From positions 1 to 33,003 of the forward strand of contig CACAAZ010000015.1 of NCBI GenBank assembly GCA_902530685.1: 33,003 bases of DNA, read 5' to 3'. Every line of letters starts with the position of its first letter. Within the stretch, counting starts at the first letter, position 1. The notes beneath the pieces were generated by a model. That model worked only from the letters and a program-made list of their open reading frames with translations, searched no databases and was not told the origin of the DNA. The position numbers and the translations under genes are program-made. This DNA is from an uncultured Alphaproteobacteria bacterium. GTDB taxonomy: Bacteria; Pseudomonadota; Alphaproteobacteria; HIMB59; GCA-002718135. Positions 7,052 through 17,704 of the stretch are shown piece by piece.

Positions 7052-9955
7052 TTATTCAATTGGCAGATTAGTCTTTAATTTTGTTGAAATACCTGCCCAA
7101 GATTTGGTGATTTTGCTAATCGAATCTTCAGTTGCCATTTTTATGATAGTTTCTTGATTACTTAAGTGTCTTTCTAAAGAACCAGCCGCAGGAGAGGCAG
7201 CCGGGCTTCTTCCAACATAGAGTATTTTTTCTTGTTTAACTTTTGCCTCCTGCATAACACTTTCCAATCTACCCTTAACAAAACCCCAGGCACCCATATT
7301 TTTTGGTTCCTCTTGTGCCCAGATAATTTCTGCATCCGTATAATGTTTTAATTCATCTCTAAAGTTTTCATAAGGAAATGGATAAATCTGCTCCAATCTA
7401 ATTATGGAGAGATTTTTAATTTTATTTTTTGCAATATGATCTGCTAATTCAAAATAAATTTTTCCAGAACAAATTATTAGTCTTTTGTTTTTTCTTTTTT
7501 CTTTAACTGATAATTTATCAGTAAGAATTCTATGGAAAGTGGATCCATTAATATAATCCTCAATATTGGAAACATTAGATTTATGTCTAAGTGTAGATTT
7601 TGGTGTAAATATAATTAGAGGTTTCCTAAAGTTTCTGTGTAGTTGCCTTCTTAAAACATGAAAATAATTTGCAGGACTTGTGCAATTAACAATTTGCATA
7701 TTATCTTCTGCACACATCTGTAAAAATCTTTCTAATCTTCCACTTGTATGCTCAGGACCCTGGCCTTCATGACCGTGAGGAAGTAGCATCGTTAAACCAG
7801 ACATTCTCAACCATTTTCTTTCTCCAGAACTAATGAATTGATCTATCATAATTTGTGCACCATTTGCAAAATCACCAAACTGTGCTTCCCATATAACAAG
7901 TGTCTTAGGATCAACTTGTGAATATCCATATTCAAAACCAAGAACACCAAACTCAGATAAAAAACTATCTATAATTTCAAAGTAACCTTGCTTATTTTGA
8001 AAGTGTCTTAATGGAACGAAACGATTTTCGTTTTCTTGGTCATATAGTACACCATGTCTATGACTAAATGTTCCTCTTCCAACATCTTGTCCAGATATCC
8101 GAACACCGTATCCTTCATCTAAAAGTGTTGCTAAAGCTAAACTTTCAGAAGTTGCCCAATCAATACCTTTTCCGTTGATTACGCTTGCTAATCTATCTCT
8201 ATAAATTTTTTTTATTCTTCTATGAGCGTTGAAATCTGATGGTATTTCATGAATTTTTTTCGCTATACTAATTAATGTTTTTTCTTTTACAGAAGTTTTT
8301 CCTTTTCTTGCATCAAATGTTGCAGTAGATAAACCTGTCCAAGTCCCCTCTAACCAATCTACTTTATTTGGCTTATAATTTTTAGTCGATTCAAATTCTT
8401 TATCCAAAAAATTTTTGAAAGAAACTACAATTTCTTTAGATTCTTCTTCAGAAAGGGTACTATCGTCAATTAATTTTTTTTCATATTTTTTTCTAGTTGT
8501 GATTTGTTTTTTGATGGCCTTATACATAAGTGGCTGAGTAAAAGAAGGTTCGTCAGCTTCGTTATGTCCTGATCTTCTGTAACAAAACATATCTACAACA
8601 ACATCAACTTTAAATTTATTTCTAAATTCTGTTGCAAGTCTACAAACATGAACTACTGCTTCTGGATCATCGCCATTAACGTGAAATATCGGAGCCTGAA
8701 CCATTTTTGCAATTTCCGTACAATATGGTGCGGATCGTCCATATTGTGGCATAGTTGTAAAACCTATCTGATTGTTAATTACAAAATGAATGGTTCCACC
8801 TGTTTTAAAACCTCTTAATTGTGACATAGCAAATGTTTCCGCTACTACTCCTTGTCCAGCTATTGCTGCATCTCCATGGATTAGTAAACCTATAACTTTA
8901 TCTGTTGTTTTATCTTTAGTTAAAGTTTGTTTAGCTCTTACTTTTCCTGCCACAACAGGGTTAACTGCTTCTAAATGGGAAGGGTTAGAAGTGAGGGATA
9001 AATGAATTTTCTTTTTTTCAAATTCACGATCAGCAGAAACCCCTAAATGATATTTTACATCACCAGAACCTAGTACCTCATTCGGATCGTTTAAAGAGCC
9101 TTGGAATTTTGATAATATTTTTTTGTAAGGCATTTCTAAAACACTTGATAGAAGTGTTAATCTACCTCGATGAGCTGTTCCGATAATGATATCTTCTATT
9201 CCAGACAAACATGCTTGTTTAACAATTTGTTCTATGCCAGGTATCATTGCTTCACCACCTTCGATACCGTATCTCTTTGTGCCTAAAAACTTTTTATCTA
9301 AAAACTGTTCAAATAGTTCTGATTCGACTAATCTTTTATAGATTGCTTTTTTGCCTTCATTTGTAAAATTTGTTTTATTTCTTACTTCTTCTATCCTTTC
9401 TTGTACCCATTGTTTTTGATCGGCTTGTTGTATATGTAAAAATTCAACACCAATTGAAGCAGAATAGGTTTCTTTTAATATTTTAATAATATTTTTTAGC
9501 TTACCTTTTTCTAGGCCCAAACTTCCGTCAATGAATATTTCTTTTTCTAAATCTGATTCATTAAAACCATAGCTTCTATAATCTAATTCTTGGGGATACT
9601 CTCTTTTAGATATTCCTAAAGGATCAAGATCTGCAATTAAGTGTCCGTTAATTCTAAAAGCTCTAATTAACCTTAATGCTCTAATTGAATCTAAAGTTGA
9701 AATTCTAAATTCTTCGGAATTGTAATTCGTATTTGATTTTATAACCTTATTTAAGTAATTTTTATCTATTATACTTGATGGACGTTCTTTCCATTCTGGT
9801 CCTCCGAAATCTTTAAGAACAGAGTAGTCATCTTCATTTAAGTTATTAAAAAAATCTTTCCAAGTTGTGTCAACACTTTCAGGATCATTTCGAAATTTAG
9901 AATACAGCTCTGCCACATATGGCGCATTAGCGCTATTTAAGAAAGTATCATTCAT
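7052..9955 (-). CDS. sucA: 2-oxoglutarate dehydrogenase E1 component
   Basis: The thiamine-diphosphate-dependent E1 decarboxylates 2-oxoglutarate and succinylates the lipoyl group of SucB. The 967 residues match the family's usual length. Visible landmarks are the N-terminal YVAELYSKFRNDPESV segment that docks in the complex, HRGRLTLLSSVLEM, the SNPSHLEAVNPVV block, HGDAAIAGQGVVAE, NNQIGFTT, the ThDP/Mg site around NGDDPEAVVHV, and near the C-terminus the RRQLHRNFRKPLI block. It lies between sucD (51 bases upstream) and sucB (31 bases downstream). The 51-base gap before it is the largest junction inside the operon and shows no recognisable signal. Confidence 0.96.
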   Translation of the reverse strand: MNDTFLNSANAPYVAELYSKFRNDPESVDTTWKDFFNNLNEDDYSVLKDFGGPEWKERPSSIIDKNYLNKVIKSNTNYNSEEFRISTLDSIRALRLIRAFRINGHLIADLDPLGISKREYPQELDYRSYGFNESDLEKEIFIDGSLGLEKGKLKNIIKILKETYSASIGVEFLHIQQADQKQWVQERIEEVRNKTNFTNEGKKAIYKRLVESELFEQFLDKKFLGTKRYGIEGGEAMIPGIEQIVKQACLSGIEDIIIGTAHRGRLTLLSSVLEMPYKKILSKFQGSLNDPNEVLGSGDVKYHLGVSADREFEKKKIHLSLTSNPSHLEAVNPVVAGKVRAKQTLTKDKTTDKVIGLLIHGDAAIAGQGVVAETFAMSQLRGFKTGGTIHFVINNQIGFTTMPQYGRSAPYCTEIAKMVQAPIFHVNGDDPEAVVHVCRLATEFRNKFKVDVVVDMFCYRRSGHNEADEPSFTQPLMYKAIKKQITTRKKYEKKLIDDSTLSEEESKEIVVSFKNFLDKEFESTKNYKPNKVDWLEGTWTGLSTATFDARKGKTSVKEKTLISIAKKIHEIPSDFNAHRRIKKIYRDRLASVINGKGIDWATSESLALATLLDEGYGVRISGQDVGRGTFSHRHGVLYDQENENRFVPLRHFQNKQGYFEIIDSFLSEFGVLGFEYGYSQVDPKTLVIWEAQFGDFANGAQIMIDQFISSGERKWLRMSGLTMLLPHGHEGQGPEHTSGRLERFLQMCAEDNMQIVNCTSPANYFHVLRRQLHRNFRKPLIIFTPKSTLRHKSNVSNIEDYINGSTFHRILTDKLSVKEKRKNKRLIICSGKIYFELADHIAKNKIKNLSIIRLEQIYPFPYENFRDELKHYTDAEIIWAQEEPKNMGAWGFVKGRLESVMQEAKVKQEKILYVGRSPAASPAAGSLERHLSNQETIIKMATEDSISKITKSWAGISTKLKTNLPIE

Positions 9956-10006
9956 AGATTTCTATTAAACTAAAACCATTTCGCATAACTATCATACTAG
10001 TGAAAA

Positions 10007-10891
10007 CTAATTATTCCCATTTTGCATTGCTAATTTCATTGTTTCCCCCAATGATGCTGGTGATTTAGATACAAAAACTCCAGCATTTTCTAAAGATTTA
10101 ATTTTGGAATGTGCTGTACCTTTTGATCCTGAAACAATAGCACCTGCATGACCCATACGCTTTCCTTTAGGCGCCGATTGTCCAGCTATAAATGCTGAAA
10201 CTGGTTTTTTTACTTTCGAATTTAAAATAAATTCTGCCGCATTTTCTTCTTCCTCACCACCAATTTCTCCAATCATTAAAATTCCCTCGGTTTCATCGTC
10301 ATCTAAAAATAACTTTATGCAATCTACAAAATCCATTCCATGTATTGGATCTCCACCAATACCAACACATGTTGATTGACCTAATCCTACCTCAGTTGTC
10401 TGTGCAACAGCTTCATAAGTCAATGTACCTGATCTACTCACTATACCTATTTTACCTTTTTTATGGATGAAGCCAGGCATGATTCCAATCTTGCATTCAG
10501 AAGGTGTAATTAATCCTGGACAGTTGGGTCCTATCAAATATGTTTTATTATTAATAATTCTTTTTTTTATATCGATCATATCTAAAACTGGGATACCTTC
10601 TGTGATACACACAATTAATTCAATATTTGCATCTAAAGCTTCGTGAATAGCTTTAGCGGCAAACTTAGCAGGCACATAAATTACTGTTGCATTTGCTTCT
10701 GTTTGCTTAACTGCATCAGCAACAGTATTAAATACTGGTAAATTTAAATGAGTTTGTCCTCCCTTACCAGGCGTGACACCGCCAACAAGGTTTGTACCAT
10801 ATGCTATAGCTTGTTCAGAATGATATGTTCCTTGTGAACCAGTAAAACCTTGGCAAATAAGTCTTGTATTTTTATTAACTAAAATTGACAC
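10007..10891 (-). CDS. sucD: Succinyl-CoA synthetase alpha subunit
   Basis: The alpha subunit carries the CoA site and the phosphohistidine used in substrate-level phosphorylation from succinyl-CoA. The 294 residues include the Rossmann-type [10 protein letters not shown] motif (residues 15-24), [29 protein letters not shown], and the phosphohistidine His248 in [10 protein letters not shown]. Length is normal. The start is GTG at 10891, overlapping the sucC stop by one base (TAGTG), which implies translational coupling and equal subunit supply. No other good start is nearby. Confidence 0.96.
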   Translation of the reverse strand: MSILVNKNTRLICQGFTGSQGTYHSEQAIAYGTNLVGGVTPGKGGQTHLNLPVFNTVADAVKQTEANATVIYVPAKFAAKAIHEALDANIELIVCITEGIPVLDMIDIKKRIINNKTYLIGPNCPGLITPSECKIGIMPGFIHKKGKIGIVSRSGTLTYEAVAQTTEVGLGQSTCVGIGGDPIHGMDFVDCIKLFLDDDETEGILMIGEIGGEEEENAAEFILNSKVKKPVSAFIAGQSAPKGKRMGHAGAIVSGSKGTAHSKIKSLENAGVFVSKSPASLGETMKLAMQNGNN

Positions 10892-12075
10892 TATTCTGAT
10901 AACTCCACAGCTTTCTGGGCTGCATTTGAAAAATCATCAATTGAAATTAGTCCTAATGATGAATTATTTATAATGTCTCTTCCTTCTTTGGAATTTGTTC
11001 CTTGAAAACGTACAACAACAGGAAGTTTAAAATCTAATTCTTTAATTGCATCAATAATACCATTAGCAATCATATCACAATGGATAATTCCTCCAAAAAT
11101 ATTTATGAAAACCGATTTTACGTTTTTATCTGATTGAATAATCTTGAAAGCTTTAATGGCTCTTTCTTTATTTGCTGTACCGCCTAAATCTAAAAAATTG
11201 GCTGGCTCCATTCCAAATTGTTTAATAATATCCATGGTTGCCATAGCTAGCCCAGCTCCATTAACCATACAGCCTATTTTTCCATCCAGCTTAATGTAAA
11301 CCATATCGTTTTCAGAAGCTTCAAGTTCCAAATCATTTTCTTCTGAAGTATCTTTTAATTTTTCAATGTCAGCCTGTCTATAAAGAGCATTATCATCAAT
11401 ATTAATTTTAGCATCTAAAAGAATTAGTTTTTCATCTTTAGTCACAACAAGAGGATTGATTTCAATTAAAGATGCATCTATTTCGACATAGGCTTTACAT
11501 AAATTTGAAACAATTTCTTTAAATTGGGTAAACTCATTAATGGAAAAGTTTAATTTATTTTGAAGACTATCACTAATTGTAAAATCTTCTAAGTTGTCAA
11601 AATAAACATATTGAATTCTTTCTGGTGTTTTCTCAGCTACATCTTCTATGTCCACACCACCAGCATCAGATACCATCATCATTAATTTTGATTGTTTCCT
11701 ATCAAGAAGAATACTTAAATAATATTCTCTATCAATTTCACATCCAGATTCTAAGTAAATTCTGTTTACTAATTTTCCCTCATTACCTGTTTGTTTTGTA
11801 ATCAATATGTTACCCATCATTTCTTTTGCAATTTTTTTTGCATCATCAATTGATTCTGTTATTTGCACTCCACCTCTTGTATTAAATGGTTTTAAAAATT
11901 TCCCTGCTCCTCTTCCTCCAGCATGTATCTGTGATTTGATAACCCAGGGTGGTCCTTTTATATTTTGTAAATCATTTTCTAAATTGTCAACATTTTCAAT
12001 GTAACTTTTGCCTTCAAGTATAGGTAAATTGTACTTTCTTAGTAAATCTTTAGCTTGATATTCATGCAAATTCAT
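10891..12075 (-). CDS. sucC: Succinyl-CoA synthetase beta subunit (ADP-forming type)
   Basis: The beta subunit binds nucleotide and succinate. The 394 residues begin [15 protein letters not shown], the family's signature N-terminus, followed by an ATP-grasp domain with [16 protein letters not shown], an acidic metal-binding region (EINPL), and the C-terminal [13 protein letters not shown] block that contacts the alpha subunit. [11 protein letters not shown] and FLDLGGTA are also present. It is the gene before sucD in the operon and lies 41 bases after mdh, an order typical of alphaproteobacteria. Confidence 0.96.
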   Translation of the reverse strand: MNLHEYQAKDLLRKYNLPILEGKSYIENVDNLENDLQNIKGPPWVIKSQIHAGGRGAGKFLKPFNTRGGVQITESIDDAKKIAKEMMGNILITKQTGNEGKLVNRIYLESGCEIDREYYLSILLDRKQSKLMMMVSDAGGVDIEDVAEKTPERIQYVYFDNLEDFTISDSLQNKLNFSINEFTQFKEIVSNLCKAYVEIDASLIEINPLVVTKDEKLILLDAKINIDDNALYRQADIEKLKDTSEENDLELEASENDMVYIKLDGKIGCMVNGAGLAMATMDIIKQFGMEPANFLDLGGTANKERAIKAFKIIQSDKNVKSVFINIFGGIIHCDMIANGIIDAIKELDFKLPVVVRFQGTNSKEGRDIINNSSLGLISIDDFSNAAQKAVELSE

Positions 12076-12116
12076 TTTGATAAAAAGGTAATAGTTAGAT
12101 TAGATGAAAAATACAA

Positions 12117-13097
<981 letters not shown>

Positions 13098-13889
13098 TTA
13101 TAATTCTGTAACAATAGCCTTTTTAAGTCCAGCAATTTCTTTGGCTGGATTTAGACCTTTGGGACAAGACCTAGTACAATTCATTATTGAATGACATCTA
13201 TAAAGTTTTAATGAATCATTTATTGCTTTCAATCTCTCTTTTCTTTCTGAGTCTCTAGAGTCACTTACCCATCTTGCTGCTTGTAAAAGGACTGCAGGTC
13301 CTAAATATTCATCTCCATTCCACCAATAACTTGGACAAGAAGTAGTGCAGCAAAAACATAATACACACTCCCATTTACCATCTAGTTTTTCTCTATCTTT
13401 TGGTAATTGTTTTTTTTCGTCTCGCGAGTTTTTTTCTTCTTCATTTGTTTTTTTTCTCTGCAACCAAGGTTTAATGGAAGCTAGTTGTTCATAAGCTTTA
13501 CTTAGATCTGGAACTAAATCTTTTACAACTCGCATATGTGGAAGAGGATAAATTTTAATTTCATTCTTAACTTCGGACATGCTTTTCAAACATGCTAATG
13601 TGTTAACACCATCAATATTCATAGCACAAGAACCACAAACACCTTCTCTGCAAGATCTTCTAAATGTTAAAGTTGGATCAATTTCGTTCTTTATTTTCAT
13701 AAGAGCGTCTAATACCATTGGTCCACACTTTTCTTGATCTATCTCATAATTATCTATCCTAGGATTTTTATCATCTTCAGGATCCCATCTGTAGATTGCA
13801 AGTTGCTTTGGATCTTTTGAAGGTTCTTTTGGTTGGTGGGTTTTTCCCATGGTTAATTTTGAATTTGCAGGAAGTGTAAACTGAGCCAT
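13098..13889 (-). CDS. sdhB: Succinate dehydrogenase iron-sulfur subunit
   Basis: SdhB passes electrons from SdhA flavin to ubiquinone through three Fe-S clusters. The 263-residue protein has the [2Fe-2S] ligands Cys80, Cys85, Cys88 and Cys100 (CREGVCGSC plus LAC), then two ferredoxin-like motifs, [17 protein letters not shown] and [17 protein letters not shown], for the [4Fe-4S] and [3Fe-4S] clusters. Between the two halves is a charged insert ([20 protein letters not shown]), longer than in E. coli but usual in alphaproteobacteria. The ATG overlaps the sdhA stop by one base (TAATG). Confidence 0.96.
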   Translation of the reverse strand: MAQFTLPANSKLTMGKTHQPKEPSKDPKQLAIYRWDPEDDKNPRIDNYEIDQEKCGPMVLDALMKIKNEIDPTLTFRRSCREGVCGSCAMNIDGVNTLACLKSMSEVKNEIKIYPLPHMRVVKDLVPDLSKAYEQLASIKPWLQRKKTNEEEKNSRDEKKQLPKDREKLDGKWECVLCFCCTTSCPSYWWNGDEYLGPAVLLQAARWVSDSRDSERKERLKAINDSLKLYRCHSIMNCTRSCPKGLNPAKEIAGLKKAIVTEL

Positions 13890-15682
13890 TAATAAACTCT
13901 TCTTTTAGGTGGTATTGGTTGAACATGGTTTGTTAGAGTATTCATGTGAACACCTCTTGAACCCATGCTGACATCTCCATTTTCGTTTAACCAGGCTAAA
14001 GAATGGACTAGCCAGTTATTATCGTCTCTTTCTTTATAATCTTCACGTGCATGCGCACCTCTGCTTTCAGTTCGATTTAGTGCAGAATGAAGAGTAACTT
14101 TTGATTGTGCCATTAAATTGTGTAGCTCTAAAGCTTCGACTAAGTCAGTATTAAAAATTAAGGATTTATCTTTAATATCTATCTCATCCATCGAACTTTC
14201 TACTTTTGAATACTCTTCAATACCTTTCGAAATAAGGTCGTGCGTTCTAAATACTGCACATTTTTGCTGCATTATATGTTGCATTGAAGTTCGCAGTTCT
14301 CCAGTTGTAGAGTTTCCTTTGCTGTTTCTAATTTTATCAAATCGTTCAATAATATTATCTGTTTTTGATTTACTAATTTCAATTTTTTTAGAATTTGGTT
14401 TTACTTTTTCTTTGCATGTTAAACTTGCTGCTTTGCCAAAAACAACAAGATCAATTAATGAATTTGTTCCTAATCTGTTTGCACCATGTACAGAAACACA
14501 TGCAGCTTCACCAACAGCCATCAAACCTTCACACACATTATCTGGATTTTCATTTGTTGGTCTTAGTACTTCTGTTCTATAATTTGTCGGTATACCTCCC
14601 ATATTATAATGGACCGTTGGCAAAACTGGTATTGGATCTTTGGTCAGATCAACTCCAGCAAATATTTTTGCAGTTTCTGAGATGCCGGGCAATCTTTTAT
14701 GCAATGTATCAGCATCAATATGTTCTAAATGAAGTAACACATGATCAGCATTATCTCCACAACCTCTACTCTCACTTATTTCAATTGTCATCGCTCTACT
14801 TACCACGTCCCTTGATGCTAAATCTTTTGCGTTTGGAGCATATCTTTCCATAAATCTTTCACCATCACTATTTGTTAAATATCCTCCCTCTCCTCTTGCG
14901 CCCTCTGTGATCAATACTCCAGCACCGTAGACGCCAGTTGGATGAAACTGAATAAATTCCATATCAGAAAGAGGAAGATTTTGTCTCAAGGCCATAGCAC
15001 TTCCATCACCAGTACAAATGTGTGCGCTGGTGGATGAAAAGTAAGCTCTCCCATATCCACCAGTAGCTAGAATTGTCTGATGAGATAGAAAGCGATGAAT
15101 TGTTCCGTCTTCTAAGCACCATGTAACAACACCAATACAGTTTCCTTGATCATCAGAAATTAAATCTAAAACAAAATATTCTATATAAAATTCAACATTA
15201 TTTTTAAGTGATTGTTGATAGAGTGTATGAAGCAGGGCATGTCCAGTTCTATCTGCTGCTGCGCAAGCTCTCATAGCAGGAGCTCCTTCACCATTGTTAG
15301 TTAAATGTCCACCAAATGGTCTTTGATAAATCCTACCGTCATCTGTTCTGCTAAAAGGCATTCCGTATTCTTCTAGTTCAATAACCGCTTCAGGAGCCTT
15401 AGAGCATAAATATTCGATTGCATCTTGATCTCCCAGCCAATCCGAACCTTTAACAGTATCATACATATGCCATTTCCAATTATCTTCACCCATATTGCCT
15501 AAAGCTGCACCTATTCCTCCCTGTGCTGCTACAGTATGACTTCGTGTTGGAAATACTTTTGATATACAGGCTGTTTTTAAACCAGCTTCAGCGCAACCAA
15601 GCGTAGCTCTTAGCCCTGATCCACCTGCTCCTACTACTACAACATCATAGTGGTGATCAATAATTTTATATGATGTATTCAT
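13889..15682 (-). CDS. sdhA: Succinate dehydrogenase flavoprotein subunit
   Basis: SdhA oxidises succinate to fumarate on a covalently bound FAD. The 597 residues contain the dinucleotide motif [12 protein letters not shown] (15-26), His49 in [10 protein letters not shown], the FAD attachment site, the active-site block around [31 protein letters not shown], and the C-terminal [15 protein letters not shown] with active-site His/Arg. Length is normal. The stop of sdhD directly abuts its start (no gap) and its own stop overlaps the sdhB start, so the four sdh genes are tightly coupled. Confidence 0.97.
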   Translation of the reverse strand: MNTSYKIIDHHYDVVVVGAGGSGLRATLGCAEAGLKTACISKVFPTRSHTVAAQGGIGAALGNMGEDNWKWHMYDTVKGSDWLGDQDAIEYLCSKAPEAVIELEEYGMPFSRTDDGRIYQRPFGGHLTNNGEGAPAMRACAAADRTGHALLHTLYQQSLKNNVEFYIEYFVLDLISDDQGNCIGVVTWCLEDGTIHRFLSHQTILATGGYGRAYFSSTSAHICTGDGSAMALRQNLPLSDMEFIQFHPTGVYGAGVLITEGARGEGGYLTNSDGERFMERYAPNAKDLASRDVVSRAMTIEISESRGCGDNADHVLLHLEHIDADTLHKRLPGISETAKIFAGVDLTKDPIPVLPTVHYNMGGIPTNYRTEVLRPTNENPDNVCEGLMAVGEAACVSVHGANRLGTNSLIDLVVFGKAASLTCKEKVKPNSKKIEISKSKTDNIIERFDKIRNSKGNSTTGELRTSMQHIMQQKCAVFRTHDLISKGIEEYSKVESSMDEIDIKDKSLIFNTDLVEALELHNLMAQSKVTLHSALNRTESRGAHAREDYKERDDNNWLVHSLAWLNENGDVSMGSRGVHMNTLTNHVQPIPPKRRVY

Positions 15683-16012
15683 CTAAAACACCATTCTTAC
15701 TAAATTAATTGTTATTAAAATCATGATAAAATAAACAAGACAATTAATTACTACATTAATCAATTTAGCTGTTTTTTTCGATGTGACATAATCTTCAATA
15801 ATTGTTTGAAGTCCTAATTTTGAATGAAGAAGCATAGATTGCATCATAATAAAAAATAAGAATGCATTAAAATAGGATTGAAAAAAAATTTCAATTTCAG
15901 AATAAGTCATTTTTGATAACGATATTGCAGAATATATAAACCAAAAGGTTAGCGGAATTAAAATAGAAGCAGTAATTCTTTGGGTTAGCCATTTAAAAGC
16001 ATAGTTTTTCAT
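15683..16012 (-). CDS. sdhD: Succinate dehydrogenase membrane anchor subunit D
   Basis: A 109-residue protein with three predicted membrane segments that, with SdhC, anchors the enzyme and forms the ubiquinone and heme b site. It carries LLHSKLGLQTIIEDYV, in which His63 corresponds to the SdhD heme ligand and Asp74-Tyr75 to the conserved quinone-site pair. I chose the ATG at 16012 because it forms a four-base ATGA overlap with the sdhC stop; a TTG at 16024 would add four residues. The N-terminal WLTQRITASIL segment is typical of the family. Confidence 0.9.
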   Translation of the reverse strand: MKNYAFKWLTQRITASILIPLTFWFIYSAISLSKMTYSEIEIFFQSYFNAFLFFIMMQSMLLHSKLGLQTIIEDYVTSKKTAKLINVVINCLVYFIMILITINLVRMVF

Positions 16013-16389
16013 GCAAAATACCAAACGACTAAACTTGAAATTAAAGTAAGAAACAATACTACATAGCCAGATTTATAAACTTGAGATAATTCCATTCCAA
16101 TACCAAACGACCAATATAATTTTCTACAGCCATTAAACAAATGGTAAAAAATACCAATAGTCCAAATCATTAATACTAATTTGAACAAAATACTTTTAGA
16201 GAGAATTTCAAAATAATTATAGAATTCAGGACCAGAACTTATTAAGAAAAACCAAATCGAAATCAACAATGCCCCTATACTTAACCCAATTCCAGATATT
16301 CTGTGGAAGATTGAAAAGACTGCTGTGAGCACTTTTTTATGAATGGATAGATGAGGTGATAATGGTCTATTATCAGTCATTTTTTTCAT
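16009..16389 (-). CDS. sdhC: Succinate dehydrogenase cytochrome b556 subunit C
   Basis: First gene of the TCA operon. The 126-residue protein has RPLSPHLSIH near the N-terminus, SIFHRISGIGLS (Ser26 and Arg30 match quinone-site residues of E. coli SdhC), three membrane segments, and YHLFNGCRKLYW, where His83 matches the heme b ligand. A second His seven residues later in E. coli (GIRH) is Lys here (GCRK); that residue is not the axial ligand. Two starts are possible: ATG at 16389 or the in-frame ATG at 16380, which gives MTDNRPLSPH and is closer to typical family N-termini. Neither has a clear Shine-Dalgarno sequence. Confidence 0.92.
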   Translation of the reverse strand: MKKMTDNRPLSPHLSIHKKVLTAVFSIFHRISGIGLSIGALLISIWFFLISSGPEFYNYFEILSKSILFKLVLMIWTIGIFYHLFNGCRKLYWSFGIGMELSQVYKSGYVVLFLTLISSLVVWYFA

Positions 16390-16582
16390 TTTTATTACAA
16401 TTTTTATTTAGTAATTTATTCATAAATATCAAAATATAAGTGAATTTATATTCTAACTTACTATCATGGAACTAAACTGAAATGTTGATAAAAAATGCTG
16501 AAATTCATCAAAATGAAAGGAAATTGCAATCAATTTTAACTAAAAATCTTGTAATTTAATTAGATAGATATTACTCTAACTG
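16390..16582. other. Intergenic region upstream of the sdhC-lpdA operon
   Basis: This 193-base AT-rich stretch must hold the control region of the minus-strand TCA operon and the plus-strand start of the adjacent RNA candidate. I see no ORF and no known riboswitch. On the minus strand there are several AT-rich -10-like boxes (for example TAGAAT about 110 bases from sdhC) but none has a convincing -35 partner, so I do not assign an operon promoter. A short inverted repeat, TTCAT-CAAA-ATGAA near 16503-16516, is too small to interpret. Confidence 0.4.
16549..16577 (+). promoter_or_regulatory. Candidate promoter of the structured RNA
   Basis: TTGTAA (16549-16554) and TACTCT (16572-16577) are separated by 17 bases. 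A start six bases further on, about 16583, coincides with the first paired base of the closing stem of the RNA candidate. The -10 box is weak (three of six matches, but with the key TA and final T), so the support comes mainly from this positional agreement. Confidence 0.4.
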
Positions 16583-16718
16583 AGCCGGATTATACTCGCT
16601 TCTTAGCTTCGGAGGAACGCCAGGAAATTTGATCGTCTTACCCGCCGTTTGATGGTTATATGAGTTTCAATACTAGAGAAGTGTCTGCCAAGGTACCTAC
16701 TAGTTGAGAAATCCGGCT
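16583..16718 (+). ncRNA. Structured non-coding RNA candidate (possibly 6S-like)
   Basis: By hand count 62 of 136 bases are G or C (46%), far above the flanking AT-rich DNA, as expected for a structural RNA in a low-GC genome. The ends form a perfect closing stem: 16583-16591 pairs with 16710-16718. Inside, 16597-16604 pairs with 16676-16683 (eight pairs, two of them G-U), leaving a short left strand and a long right strand (16684-16709) as a large asymmetric internal bubble; the apical part is weakly structured. The G-U pairs become A-C mismatches on the other strand, which favours the plus strand, as does the promoter-like pair upstream. No ORF fits. Size and the stem-bubble-stem plan recall 6S RNA, but I cannot match conserved sequence; tmRNA, SRP RNA and RNase P hallmarks are absent. 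The 3' end touches the stop codon of the convergent hydrolase gene. No clear terminator is visible. Confidence 0.6.
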
Positions 16719-17704
16719 TATTTCAGAACTTTATTAAAAAATTCCTCCATCTTATCAGAATATATATCAGGATACTTAAACATAGAGTCTATGTGATAAG
16801 CATTTTCTACTAACCAAAACTCAGCATTGATTTTATTTTTATTTGAATATTCTTTAAAATAATTAAAATGTTTTTTTAAGACTCTAGTATCAGAGCCACC
16901 ATGAGTAAAAAAATAGAATTGTTTATTTGATAATTTTTTAGCTGGAGATAAGCCATTTGGATCTATTCCTGTTAAAATTCTACCTGCCAAACTTACAGCT
17001 GGTCCAAATTCTATTGCAAGACCGTATCTTGCTATTTCATCTTTTAAAATCATATTAAATTCAGCAAGTGAACTATCAGCCCACACTGCAAGTATTTCTG
17101 ATTCTGCATTTGCTGCAAAAATAGATGTACTGGCTCCAAGAGAGATTCCATGCAAACCTATACTATTAGACTTGAAACCAATCTTTTTTAAAAAATCGAA
17201 TGCACCAAGAATATCATTATAAGACTTTAAACCTAAATCATCATAACGACTTACAGTATCACTTTGTCCATAGTTTCTTAAATCTATTGTAAGAACATTA
17301 AATTTTTTATTAACTAAAAAACTTGCAATGATGTTAGACTCAGCCTTACACTTACCATTTGGACTGATACCGTGTGTTACAATTATTATTGGTCTATTTG
17401 GAAAATAATTAAACAACCATCCATTAATCTTAATATCAGCGTCACGAGATGTAAAATATACATCTTGCCATTCATCTAAATAATAGTCTTTAAAGTTAAA
17501 GTTTTTTCTAACTGTTTGTCTTTCAAGAATTGAATATTCATTTAAATCAACAGTTGTACTCCATGAATTAGGTAAGGATCCCTCATGTTTACCACAAGTT
17601 GGATCTATTTTTAAAATTTGATAAGCAACATAAAAACCTATGGTAAAATAAAGTACTGCCAATAAAACTATTGCACTAATTAAAATTCTAATAGTGTGTT
17701 TCAT
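16718..17704 (-). CDS. Membrane-anchored alpha/beta hydrolase
   Basis: A 328-residue protein with one N-terminal membrane segment (about residues 5-29), which likely anchors the enzyme facing the periplasm. The hydrolase domain shows the oxyanion HG dipeptide in IIIVTHGIS (about 108-116), LRNYGQSD, and the nucleophile elbow G-I-S-L-G with Ser188 in LHGISLGAS. A late Asp (THGGSDTRV) and His (NAYHIDS) can complete the triad. It resembles the broad BEM46/serine-aminopeptidase-like group; the substrate is unknown. The start overlaps the zapE stop by one base, so it is the last gene of the chain 20753 to 16718. Its sequence is not close to the tandem hydrolases at 2553-4462, which carry different motifs. 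Confidence 0.7.
   Translation of the reverse strand: MKHTIRILISAIVLLAVLYFTIGFYVAYQILKIDPTCGKHEGSLPNSWSTTVDLNEYSILERQTVRKNFNFKDYYLDEWQDVYFTSRDADIKINGWLFNYFPNRPIIIVTHGISPNGKCKAESNIIASFLVNKKFNVLTIDLRNYGQSDTVSRYDDLGLKSYNDILGAFDFLKKIGFKSNSIGLHGISLGASTSIFAANAESEILAVWADSSLAEFNMILKDEIARYGLAIEFGPAVSLAGRILTGIDPNGLSPAKKLSNKQFYFFTHGGSDTRVLKKHFNYFKEYSNKNKINAEFWLVENAYHIDSMFKYPDIYSDKMEEFFNKVLK

Noticed and set aside
14118-14853. Two long plus-strand ORFs opposite sdhA
   Set aside because: They lie wholly inside the well-conserved sdhA gene on the other strand, overlap one another in different frames, and have low-complexity translations without family features.
16583-16718. Identification of the RNA as tmRNA, SRP RNA or RNase P RNA
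   Set aside because: There is no tRNA-like acceptor and tag reading frame, no GGAAG/AGCA SRP loop, and the length is too short and lacks the conserved P4 pairing of RNase P.
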